Part shown: piece after piece, positions 1 to 6,419 of the stretch
How positions within the stretch are numbered: the first letter of the stretch is position 1
How the letters are laid out: the number at the start of each line of letters is the position of its first letter
Assembly (NCBI GenBank): GCA_023554435.1
Contig: JAMJQV010000254.1
Location: 1-16,662, forward strand
Source of the DNA: Gemmatimonadota bacterium
Lineage (GTDB): Bacteria; Gemmatimonadota; Gemmatimonadetes; Palauibacterales; Palauibacteraceae
Length of the DNA stretch: 16,662 nucleotides
Direction of reading: 5' to 3'
Program-made: the position numbers and the translations under genes
The notes under the pieces: model-generated
Seen by the model: the letters and a program-made list of their open reading frames with translations, nothing else
Databases searched by the model: none
Told to the model about the DNA's origin: nothing

Positions 1-738
1 ATCACCTTTGACGACGGCTACCGGGACAACCTCGAACAAGCCCTGCCGGTTCTCCGGGAGCGGGATCTGCCGGCGGTCTTGTTCGTGGCTACGGAGAACA
101 TCGATCGAGAGGAACCGTTCTTCTGGGATTCGGCCGCCTACTTCTTCCGCCACACGATCGTGGCAGAGGCAGATCTGCCGGTCGTGGGCGCCCGTTCGTG
201 GGGTTCGACCCCTTCACAGGTGTGCGCCGAGTGGATTGAAGCAGCCAAGCGGATGCCCCAGAGTCGGAGAGCGGAAGCGACCGAACAGCTCGGTCAGGTG
301 CTCGGCGTCGCAATGCCCGATGCGACCGGTGGCACCGGCTTGCTGTCGTGGGACCAAATCCGCAGGATGGCCGGCAACGGCTTCGCCATCGGTTCACACA
401 CGCTGAGCCACGCGATCCTCGCCGAGCTGGCACCATCGGAAGCGCGCAGGGAGCTGGCCGGATCGCGACGGCGCCTGGAGGAGGAGCTGAACGTGCCGGT
501 ACGGGCTCTGGCATACCCCAACGGGACCACGCTCGACTTCAATCAGCAGGTCGAGGCGTTGACGAGGGAGGCGGGCTACTCGGCGGCCTTCACGCTGGTT
601 CCCGGTCCCGCGAGATCTCCGGACGTACGGTCAAATCCGATGGCCATTCGCCGGATCGCTTTGTATCTCCCCGACGGAGATCGTCGCTTCCGCGCCAAAC
701 TCGCCGGGGGTGGTCGGGTCAAGTCGAGCTTGTCCTAG
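1..738 (+). CDS. Polysaccharide deacetylase (NodB/CE4), 5'-truncated
   Basis: This reading frame is open from base 1 and stops at TAG 736-738, so the N-terminus lies outside the window; 245 residues are visible. They begin in CE4 motif 1, TFDDG (residues 2-6), whose first Asp is the usual catalytic base and second Asp a metal ligand. Motif 2, HTLSH (133-137), supplies the two metal-binding His. A YPNG segment (172-175) matches motif 3. CE4 enzymes remove N- or O-acetyl groups from polysaccharides such as chitooligosaccharide, poly-GlcNAc, peptidoglycan or xylan. Next to EPS genes, deacetylation of the exported glycan or of a repeat-unit sugar is plausible, but the substrate cannot be read from the sequence. 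An insertion of about 100 residues separates motifs 1 and 2, as in several longer family members. The last 20 bp overlap the convergent glycosyltransferase gene. Signal peptide or anchor cannot be judged. Confidence 0.9.
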   Translation: MTFDDGYRDNLEQALPVLRERDLPAVLFVATENIDREEPFFWDSAAYFFRHTIVAEADLPVVGARSWGSTPSQVCAEWIEAAKRMPQSRRAEATEQLGQVLGVAMPDATGGTGLLSWDQIRRMAGNGFAIGSHTLSHAILAELAPSEARRELAGSRRRLEEELNVPVRALAYPNGTTLDFNQQVEALTREAGYSAAFTLVPGPARSPDVRSNPMAIRRIALYLPDGDRRFRAKLAGGGRVKSSLS

Positions 739-1972
739 AGCCCCGAACCCCGTTGTCCGCACGGAGCATCGAGACATAGAGGTCGCCCAGAAGCTCCGAC
801 TGATGCTTCACATCGAAACGTTCCCTCGCAACGTCTCGGCCGGCCAGTCCCATCACGTGAGCTTTTCGGCGATTGGTCAGCAGCTCCAGACACGCGTCAG
901 CCAGCGCCTCCTCGTCGGCAGGCGGTACCAGCAATCCGGTCACGCCGTCGACCACCATCTCCGGGAGGCCACCCACGTTGCTGGCCACAACCGGAAGGCC
1001 GGCCGCCATGGCTTCCGCCACCACGGTGGGAAGCACGTCGTCGAGTGTGGGAAGGACGAAGAGGTTGGACATCGCCAGCAGATCGGCGATATCGCTCCGG
1101 GCTCCCGTGAACACGACATGGCCGTCGAGCTGCAGGTCGGTTGCCTGCCTGCGCAGCGCGGGGCCTTCATCTCCATCGCCGACGATGACCAGCTTCGTGT
1201 CGGGCATCGAAGGGAGAATGCCTGCCAGTGCTCCTATCAGGTGCCGGTGGCCCTTGGGTTTGCGCAACACGGCCACCGTCACGATGACGGGGGCATCCGG
1301 TTGGATCCCCAGCTTGTGCCGCAGTGAGAATCCAGCCGGCTCGTCTCGTGGACCGAAGGCAGCGAGATCGACGCCGTTGTACATCGTGATCACCCTGTCA
1401 GGAGGCAGCCTCCCGTAGTCCAGGTGATGGAGGCGACCCGCCTCAGAAACGGTGATGACCATTGTGTTCATCCGACGCAGGGACCACCAGTTGAGCTTCG
1501 CCCGCCATGCGTCGCGCGTCCCCGGAGCAGGAACGTTGAACGTGTGGAGGGTCGATACGCACGGGATCCTCAACACTCGAGCAGCCACGCCGCCGAGGAT
1601 GATGGAGAACTCGAGTTGGGTGTGAAGCAGATCCGCGCGAGACGCGCGGAGATACCGAATCACGCGGGGGAGGGCGCGCGGATCGCGGAGACGCTCGACC
1701 CAGACCATGTCGACTGGGATTCCGAGCTTCTGGATCTCGCCCGCAAGTGGATTCCCCCCTCTCTGTTGCAGCACGGCCACACGAGGCTCGAAGCGGCCAC
1801 GATCGAGATGCTCCAGATTCGAGAGGAGCACGCGTTCCGCGCCGCCCATGCCGAGCGAGTCGATCAGGTAGACAATACGGATCGGCATCGGGTCCCCCAC
1901 ACGCGCCGATGTCCGGCGCCACTTCGCAAGGACTGCCCGTGATCTTCCCAGAAGATCCCGAATCCTTTTCAC
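719..1972 (-). CDS. Glycosyltransferase family 4 (GT-B fold)
   Basis: This 417-residue protein is a retaining GT4 glycosyltransferase, expected to act on the cytoplasmic face of the membrane and add a sugar from a nucleotide donor to a lipid-linked repeat unit. The N-terminal Rossmann domain carries the glycine-rich GGAERV segment (43-48). The C-terminal donor-binding domain has VGDGDEGP (264-271), LPTVVAEAMAAG (314-325) and VGGLPE (333-338). In the EX7E position the pair is D312 and E320, so the first acidic residue is Asp. The start is GTG 1972, chosen because AGGAGA at 1981-1986 lies 8 bases upstream. An alternative is ATG at 1888 (residue 29), just before the conserved IRIVYLIDSL strand, which would remove a basic 28-residue N-terminal extension. 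It is divergent from the secreted protein at 2144 and convergent with the deacetylase. Donor and acceptor are unknown. Confidence 0.92.
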   Translation of the reverse strand: MKRIRDLLGRSRAVLAKWRRTSARVGDPMPIRIVYLIDSLGMGGAERVLLSNLEHLDRGRFEPRVAVLQQRGGNPLAGEIQKLGIPVDMVWVERLRDPRALPRVIRYLRASRADLLHTQLEFSIILGGVAARVLRIPCVSTLHTFNVPAPGTRDAWRAKLNWWSLRRMNTMVITVSEAGRLHHLDYGRLPPDRVITMYNGVDLAAFGPRDEPAGFSLRHKLGIQPDAPVIVTVAVLRKPKGHRHLIGALAGILPSMPDTKLVIVGDGDEGPALRRQATDLQLDGHVVFTGARSDIADLLAMSNLFVLPTLDDVLPTVVAEAMAAGLPVVASNVGGLPEMVVDGVTGLLVPPADEEALADACLELLTNRRKAHVMGLAGRDVARERFDVKHQSELLGDLYVSMLRADNGVRGSRTSST

Positions 1973-1980
1973 CTCGCGCT

Positions 1981-1986
1981 TCTCCT
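1981..1986 (-). promoter_or_regulatory. Ribosome binding site AGGAGA for the GT4 gene
   Basis: On the minus strand AGGAGA lies 8 bases before GTG 1972. This is the best Shine-Dalgarno match in the area and favours the GTG start over the internal ATG at 1888, which has only a GGGGGA stretch 4 bases upstream. Confidence 0.6.
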
Positions 1987-2143
1987 GTCTGATCCAGCAT
2001 CCACTCGCCGCGTGATCGTGATGCAGGTGCGGCGGATCCGCACGTTAGCTGCCGGGGGTGCACGTTCGGACGGGCCCTCTTCGATTCCGACGGCGCACCC
2101 GGGGAGCGGTTCGGGTTGCCGGACGTGCCGAATATGCTCACGA

Positions 2144-3352
2144 ATGCACATGGGGCAACATGATCCTCCCGGGCGCCGAAATGCCGACCGCGGGCGACGC
2201 CCGCGGCCGAGCCGTCGTAGGTGGGGTATCGGAGTCGCCCTTGTGGCGGTGGCTGCCGTCCTTGCGATCGCTGCCATCTGCGTCCTCGACAGCTCCGCAG
2301 TTGAGGACGGAGCAGCCGGCGCTCCGGCCACATACGCTCCGCTGCACGAAGTGAGCGACGGCGAAGACCCGCCCTCGTCAGACGCTGACTCGTCCACAAC
2401 GTCCACGACGTTGACGACGGCGGCTCCGGCGACCTCTCCTGTCCCTGCGCAGACGCCGTCGACCACGACAGTGGCGCCGCCGCCCGATCCCGCCGAACGT
2501 TCGACGCAGGTATTCGCGGCAATGAGTCCCTTCAATATTCCAATCGCAGACGATCCCGTTCTGGATACGAACAGCGGCCGCATCTCGGCCGCTCTCGGTC
2601 AGAAGGCCGTGGCCGATCTCTACGAATTCGGAATCGCGATCTACGAAGTGGATGAGTCGACGAACCCTGTTGCGGTGACGTGCACCGAGCCGTGGGGCAC
2701 GTGTCCGCTGGAGGGTGGCCTCCACCGGATCCCGGTGACTGCACAGCCAGCTCCCGGAGACGACGGCACCCTGGTTGTGATCGACTGGTCGGAAGGCAGG
2801 ACCGTCGAACTCTGGCAGGCCGTCCAACGCTCGGAAGATTCGTGGAGCACGTCGTGGGGCACAACGACGCCCATCGACGGGACCGGCATACCCGACGTCT
2901 TCGGGAACGGCGCAGGGGTGTCACACCTAGCCGGCGTGATCCGAGTCGAAGAGATCGCACAAGGACGAATCGACCACGCTCTCGTGTTTTCGACCAATAA
3001 CGCATGCCGTGACGTCTACCGGTTCCCGGCCACGAAGACTGATGGGAAATCAAGCCGGATCGACTGTGTGGCTGAAGGCGCCCGCATCCAGCTCGATCCC
3101 GCGGTGGCGCTCGACGGCCTCGGTCTCACGCCCGCCGAACGGGCCATCGCCCAGGCACTGCAGACGTACGGCGCGTATGCGATCGACACCGGCGGGACGC
3201 CCATGGCGTTCTACTTCGAGATCGCATCGGATGCAACGCCGAGTGACCCCGGATCCGTCTACACCGGCTCGGGACTCCTCAACGACTACTTCGTTCTCGA
3301 CGCCATCCCGTGGGAGCACCTGCGCGTCCTCAACACCTGGGACGGTTCGTAG
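2144..3352 (+). CDS. Membrane-anchored extracytoplasmic protein of unknown function; paralogue of the right-end FG-GAP protein's C-terminal domain
   Basis: I do not recognise a named family. From ATG 2144 the protein has 402 residues: a basic N-terminus (11-26), one hydrophobic segment (27-48), a Ser/Thr/Pro-rich linker (about 70-120) and a folded domain (about 125-400). This is the layout of an N-terminally anchored protein facing outwards. C180, C187, C288 and C308 could form disulfides. The domain aligns by eye with residues after the repeats of the protein encoded at 15135-16662: SPFN against NIWN, VVID against VVVD, VELWQ against LYELY, DHALVF against THAIRF, and AIDTGG against LADNGS. 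Candidate functional residues are D214, E222, H278 and D348. The start is uncertain: the frame is open back to GTG 2012, a second ATG is at 2150, and none has a good ribosome site. Flanking genes suggest an EPS or cell-surface role, which is inference. Confidence 0.72.
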   Translation: MHMGQHDPPGRRNADRGRRPRPSRRRWGIGVALVAVAAVLAIAAICVLDSSAVEDGAAGAPATYAPLHEVSDGEDPPSSDADSSTTSTTLTTAAPATSPVPAQTPSTTTVAPPPDPAERSTQVFAAMSPFNIPIADDPVLDTNSGRISAALGQKAVADLYEFGIAIYEVDESTNPVAVTCTEPWGTCPLEGGLHRIPVTAQPAPGDDGTLVVIDWSEGRTVELWQAVQRSEDSWSTSWGTTTPIDGTGIPDVFGNGAGVSHLAGVIRVEEIAQGRIDHALVFSTNNACRDVYRFPATKTDGKSSRIDCVAEGARIQLDPAVALDGLGLTPAERAIAQALQTYGAYAIDTGGTPMAFYFEIASDATPSDPGSVYTGSGLLNDYFVLDAIPWEHLRVLNTWDGS

Positions 3353-3375
3353 GCCCGCCGTCATCGAATGCGGGC
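3353..3375 (+). terminator. Hairpin directly after the 2144-3352 gene
   Basis: GCCCGC (3353-3358) pairs with GCGGGC (3370-3375) across an 11-base loop, immediately after the TAG stop. There is no T-run, so a classical Rho-independent terminator is not certain. The position in a convergent gap supports an end-of-transcript role. Confidence 0.35.
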
Positions 3376-3423
3376 GCCTCCACGGACCGGCCGGCTCGTG
3401 ACGGTCGGCGCACACGCATCTTC

Positions 3424-3443
3424 GGCCTCCACCTGCTGAGGCC
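3424..3443 (-). terminator. Hairpin after the last gene of the minus-strand operon
   Basis: GGCCTC (3424-3429) pairs perfectly with GAGGCC (3438-3443) across an 8-base loop. On the minus strand it begins 3 bases past the stop codon of the GT4 gene (stop at 3447-3449). No U-tract follows, so it may only protect the 3' end or act with Rho. Confidence 0.4.
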
Positions 3444-3446
3444 AGC

Positions 3447-4730
3447 CTATCGAACGGCTTGATCGAGCGGACTCGCAAGCGGGTCGGGCGTCGTTCCGGG
3501 CTCGGCGCCGTCAGTGGTACCGAGGCTCTCGTAGACCGACAGAACATCGCGGGCGATATCTCGCCATCCGAAGCGCGCTGCAGATTGTTCGCGAGCAGCC
3601 CTCCCCATCTTCTCGGCCACATCCGGATTCGTGAGCAGATGGCGCAACGCATGCGCCATTTCCTCGGAAGCACCCTGGGAGACCAGAATTCCGGTTGTCC
3701 CATTCTCCACGGCCTCGGGTATCGACCCCACGGCGGTTGCCACCACCGGCCGGCCGGCGGCGAACGCCACTTGGATGGCTCCGCTCTGTGTGGCGGTGCG
3801 GTAAGGAAACGCGACAACATTCGCCAAGGCCATCAGGGGCCCGATCTCGTCGATCGGGATGTAGCGCGTGTCGAACAGGACCCGGCTCGAAACACCGAGC
3901 TCCTCCGCCTGCCTTCTGAAGTCGTTGACGTTCACGTTGCGGGCCGGATAGCCCACAACCAGCAGCTTCACGTCCTCGAGATCGTTGAGGGCTGCGAACG
4001 ACTCGATGAGTTCGGGCACGCCTTTGCTCGGCCTGATGGCGCCGAAGAACAGAATCACTCGATCGTCGGGAGACAGTCCATAGCGGCGGCGAGCAGCCGA
4101 GGGATCATTCGACGCGGTGGTGAGCAGCTCTTCGTTGCCGTGGCGGATGACGTGGATCCTCTCTCGAGGAACGCCGGTGGTGCGATGGAAACGACTGCGC
4201 ACTTCTTCACCGAGCACCAAGACGGCATCGAATGGTTCGTAAGCTCGTCGAATGAGCCGTGTCCTGATCCGGTCGGACCAGCGGTACCGGGACTCACGGA
4301 ACTCGAACTCGTGGCAGATCTGCGCGAGTGTCATGCCGTGAAGGCGCGACAGGAAGAAGCGGGCACCCGGGAAGAGCACATGACCGAATTGAACGACGTC
4401 GGCACCCTCGCGGCGCACGTACACGATCACTCGCGTCCATTCCCGCAGAAGCCGCACTGCCCGGGTACCACGACGTGCCGTCCACCAGACTTTCCTCCAG
4501 ATCCGTCCGATCCGGCTGCGCGGTGGGCTGCGTGTGAGCGCCGCGTCGTACCGTGGCCACAGGCGCATCAATCGCTCGACGGTGAAGTTGTGGGGGAGGG
4601 CTTCCAGTTCGTATTCGGTGGCCGTGATCAGGACGACGTCTGCTCCCTCGGCAGCCAGTGCCGAGCACAGCTGATAGGCGAAGTGAACCATGCCGCCTTC
4701 CCCAACCGGCTCGATGATGATGATCCTCAT
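3447..4730 (-). CDS. Glycosyltransferase family 4, TQSG-type variant
   Basis: This 427-residue GT-B glycosyltransferase is the last gene of the minus-strand EPS operon. The N-terminal domain begins with the strand MRIIIIEPVGEGGM. The C-terminal domain shows FFGAIRPSKG (228-237), VVGYPARN (258-265), TQSGAIQVAFAAGRPVVAT (314-332) and IPEAVENG (337-344). The usual EX7E pair is absent: the aligned positions are A313 and V321. A TQSG segment before the (A)xG(R/K)PVVAT strand recurs in a GT4 subgroup that I believe is functional, so this is a subtype rather than decay. ATG 4730 is followed directly by the conserved first strand, although only a weak AGG ribosome site precedes it. The gene lies 66 bp downstream of the glycosylphosphotransferase, consistent with co-transcription and a role in elongating the lipid-linked unit. 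Sugar specificity is unknown. The C-terminal 25 residues are Pro/Asp/Thr-rich and probably disordered. Confidence 0.9.
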   Translation of the reverse strand: MRIIIIEPVGEGGMVHFAYQLCSALAAEGADVVLITATEYELEALPHNFTVERLMRLWPRYDAALTRSPPRSRIGRIWRKVWWTARRGTRAVRLLREWTRVIVYVRREGADVVQFGHVLFPGARFFLSRLHGMTLAQICHEFEFRESRYRWSDRIRTRLIRRAYEPFDAVLVLGEEVRSRFHRTTGVPRERIHVIRHGNEELLTTASNDPSAARRRYGLSPDDRVILFFGAIRPSKGVPELIESFAALNDLEDVKLLVVGYPARNVNVNDFRRQAEELGVSSRVLFDTRYIPIDEIGPLMALANVVAFPYRTATQSGAIQVAFAAGRPVVATAVGSIPEAVENGTTGILVSQGASEEMAHALRHLLTNPDVAEKMGRAAREQSAARFGWRDIARDVLSVYESLGTTDGAEPGTTPDPLASPLDQAVR

Positions 4731-4796
4731 CGCGGCCTACAAAGGGCGGCATATGGGGCTCCATTCCTTGCCCCGATCTCGCCGTGTGCCGCCACC

Positions 4797-6194
4797 TCAG
4801 TTGCCCCGTCGGATCATCGCGGTGAGTGTTCTCATGACGATCAGGGCGTCGGTCCAGACGGACCAGTGCTCGATATACCAGTTGTCGCGCCTGACCCGTT
4901 CCTCGATCGACGAGTCGCCGACGAGACCGTTGACCTGGGACCACCCGGTGATCCCCGTCTTGACTCGGTGGCGGTCCCGATACCCCTGGATCTCCTCCCC
5001 GAACCGGTCCACGAAGAACGGACGCTCGGGGCGAGGTCCGACCAGCGACATCTCGCCACGGATGACGTTGACCAGCTGGGGCAGCTCATCGAGGTGTGTC
5101 GCTCTCATGACGCGGCCAACCGGCGTCACACGGCTGTCGTTCTCAACGGTCCAGGTGACGTCGGAATCGTCGTTGACCGTCATGGTTCGGAACTTCAGTA
5201 TGTCGAACTCCTCACCATTCCGGCCGACCCTCGTTTGCCGGAACAAGATCGGGCCCGGGCTGCTCCGGGCCACGAGCGCAGCGCACACGAGCATCACCGG
5301 CGCAAAGATGACCAGGCAGAACGTGGCGACGATCAGATCGATGAGCCGCTTCGTCCAGAGCATGGGACTTCCGGCCGCGGGCGGCCTGATGCGTCGAACC
5401 GGGAAACCCGCGAGGTCGGCGTTCAACGACGGCGGCCCCCCGGCAACGCCGAGTTCGAAGAATCGAACGAGTACGTAGAAGTGGGCCCGGGGATCGCTTC
5501 TGCGGATCGTCGAAATCATCTCGTATTCCCGAGCTGCTCCAAACGCGAAGACAACGTGACGTGTGTGGTTCCGATTCATGATGTCGGGCAGATCGGTGAC
5601 CTCTCCCAGGTAAGGCGCGGGCAGGGGGGAGGTGTCGCCACTGTCGACGAACCCGATCGGCCTCAGCCCGTACTCAGGGTGCTCGTCCATCGCGGCGGCG
5701 AGACGCTCCGCTGTGGGCCCTGCACCCACAACGATCACCGGCTCGAGCGCCACACCGCGGGAGCGCAATCGGCGCAGGAGGTCGTAGAAGATCGCTCGTT
5801 CGACGACGACGAGAGCCAGGATCAGAATCCCTAGCCAGACCGCTTCGCCGAACTGGATGCGCGATCCCGCGATCAGCCCAAAACCGGCCATCGCCAGCGC
5901 CACGTTCCGAGCGAGATAGGGAACCTCGTCCGATACTCGGGGGGCAAGGCGACCCGAGCGAAGCCCGGTGCTCCACACCGCTGCAAGGCTGACCGTCACG
6001 AACAGGAGCCCGAGTTCGAGATTTAGCTGGGCGATAGCGGCAACGAATACGAGTGTCGCAAGGTCGGCGATACGTGCCGCTGTGTTCACCAGGAATGATG
6101 GTGACAGGAGTGTGCGATCTGATGCAGCCCTTGCCAGCCGATCACCGATGGCGGTGTCGGCTCGCGTCCAGCCGGTCTTGATATCGATGTTCAC
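4797..6194 (-). CDS. Polyprenyl-phosphate glycosyl-1-phosphate transferase (EPS-initiating, WbaP/ExoY-like)
   Basis: This 465-residue membrane protein should transfer a sugar 1-phosphate from a UDP-sugar to undecaprenyl phosphate, the first committed step of repeat-unit synthesis. The N-terminal half has several hydrophobic segments (about 42-133), then a nucleotide-binding-like region with VIVVGAGP (153-160) resembling the CoA-binding-3 domain of long family members. The catalytic half follows a hydrophobic segment at about 282-308 and contains ILFRQTRVG (316-324), FDILKFRTM (330-338), LDELPQL (368-374) with the D369-E370 catalytic pair, and GEMSLVGPRPE (380-390). Length and layout match full-length members. 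The start is GTG 6194; only a GGGG stretch precedes it. It lies 225 bp downstream of the polymerase gene, an unusually wide gap for this operon that contains a repeat-rich structure. The sugar (commonly Glc, Gal or a diacetamido sugar) cannot be assigned. Confidence 0.95.
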   Translation of the reverse strand: MNIDIKTGWTRADTAIGDRLARAASDRTLLSPSFLVNTAARIADLATLVFVAAIAQLNLELGLLFVTVSLAAVWSTGLRSGRLAPRVSDEVPYLARNVALAMAGFGLIAGSRIQFGEAVWLGILILALVVVERAIFYDLLRRLRSRGVALEPVIVVGAGPTAERLAAAMDEHPEYGLRPIGFVDSGDTSPLPAPYLGEVTDLPDIMNRNHTRHVVFAFGAAREYEMISTIRRSDPRAHFYVLVRFFELGVAGGPPSLNADLAGFPVRRIRPPAAGSPMLWTKRLIDLIVATFCLVIFAPVMLVCAALVARSSPGPILFRQTRVGRNGEEFDILKFRTMTVNDDSDVTWTVENDSRVTPVGRVMRATHLDELPQLVNVIRGEMSLVGPRPERPFFVDRFGEEIQGYRDRHRVKTGITGWSQVNGLVGDSSIEERVRRDNWYIEHWSVWTDALIVMRTLTAMIRRGN

Positions 6195-6252
6195 GGCCGC
6201 GCCCCGGTGTGTCGGGAGCCCGCATCAGCTACTCCCAATCGGGCCAACCATC

Positions 6253-6347
6253 GCTCCCCCAATTTGTACCGCCCGCCTTCCAAGCCTTCCCAACCCGGTT
6301 CGACCCGTCCCCAAAAAGGCTCGAACCGCCCAGCGCAGCTCCCCCAA
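6253..6347 (-). repeat. Direct 10-bp repeat in the operon spacer
   Basis: GCTCCCCCAA occurs at 6253-6262 and again at 6338-6347 (TTGGGGGAGC on the transcribed minus strand). Both copies lie in the spacer between the polymerase and glycosylphosphotransferase genes. They may be remnants of a local duplication or sites for a regulator. Confidence 0.5.
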
Positions 6348-6419
6348 CCAAAGCTACTTCGTGGGAGTGTACCTGGGACGGCAGTGCATGTGGTTGGGAA
6401 TTCGCGCGGCCGGTTCGAG
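6289..6419 (-). promoter_or_regulatory. Nested inverted repeats able to form alternative hairpins (candidate attenuator)
   Basis: On the plus strand CTCGAACCG (6320-6328) can pair with CGGTTCGAG (6411-6419), or its last eight bases with CGGTTCGA (6296-6303); both cannot form together. CCCAACCA (6343-6350) pairs with TGGTTGGG (6391-6398) inside the larger structure. A second CCCAACC (6289-6295) could compete for the same TGGTTGGG arm. The element starts at the base after the polymerase stop codon and ends about 95 bases before the next gene. This arrangement resembles an attenuator or an RNA processing and stability element between the polymerase and the initiating transferase. The pairing is seen directly; the function is inference. 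It matches no riboswitch class I know. Confidence 0.5.

Noticed and set aside
1443..2522. 359-codon open frame on the minus strand crossing two genes
   Set aside because: It overlaps the GT4 gene out of frame and runs antisense into the secreted-protein gene; its composition is Arg/Ser/Pro-rich with no motif.
3459..5834. 791-codon open frame on the plus strand
   Set aside because: It lies antisense to two well-supported genes (GT4 and glycosylphosphotransferase), has no domain character and is a GC-rich shadow frame.
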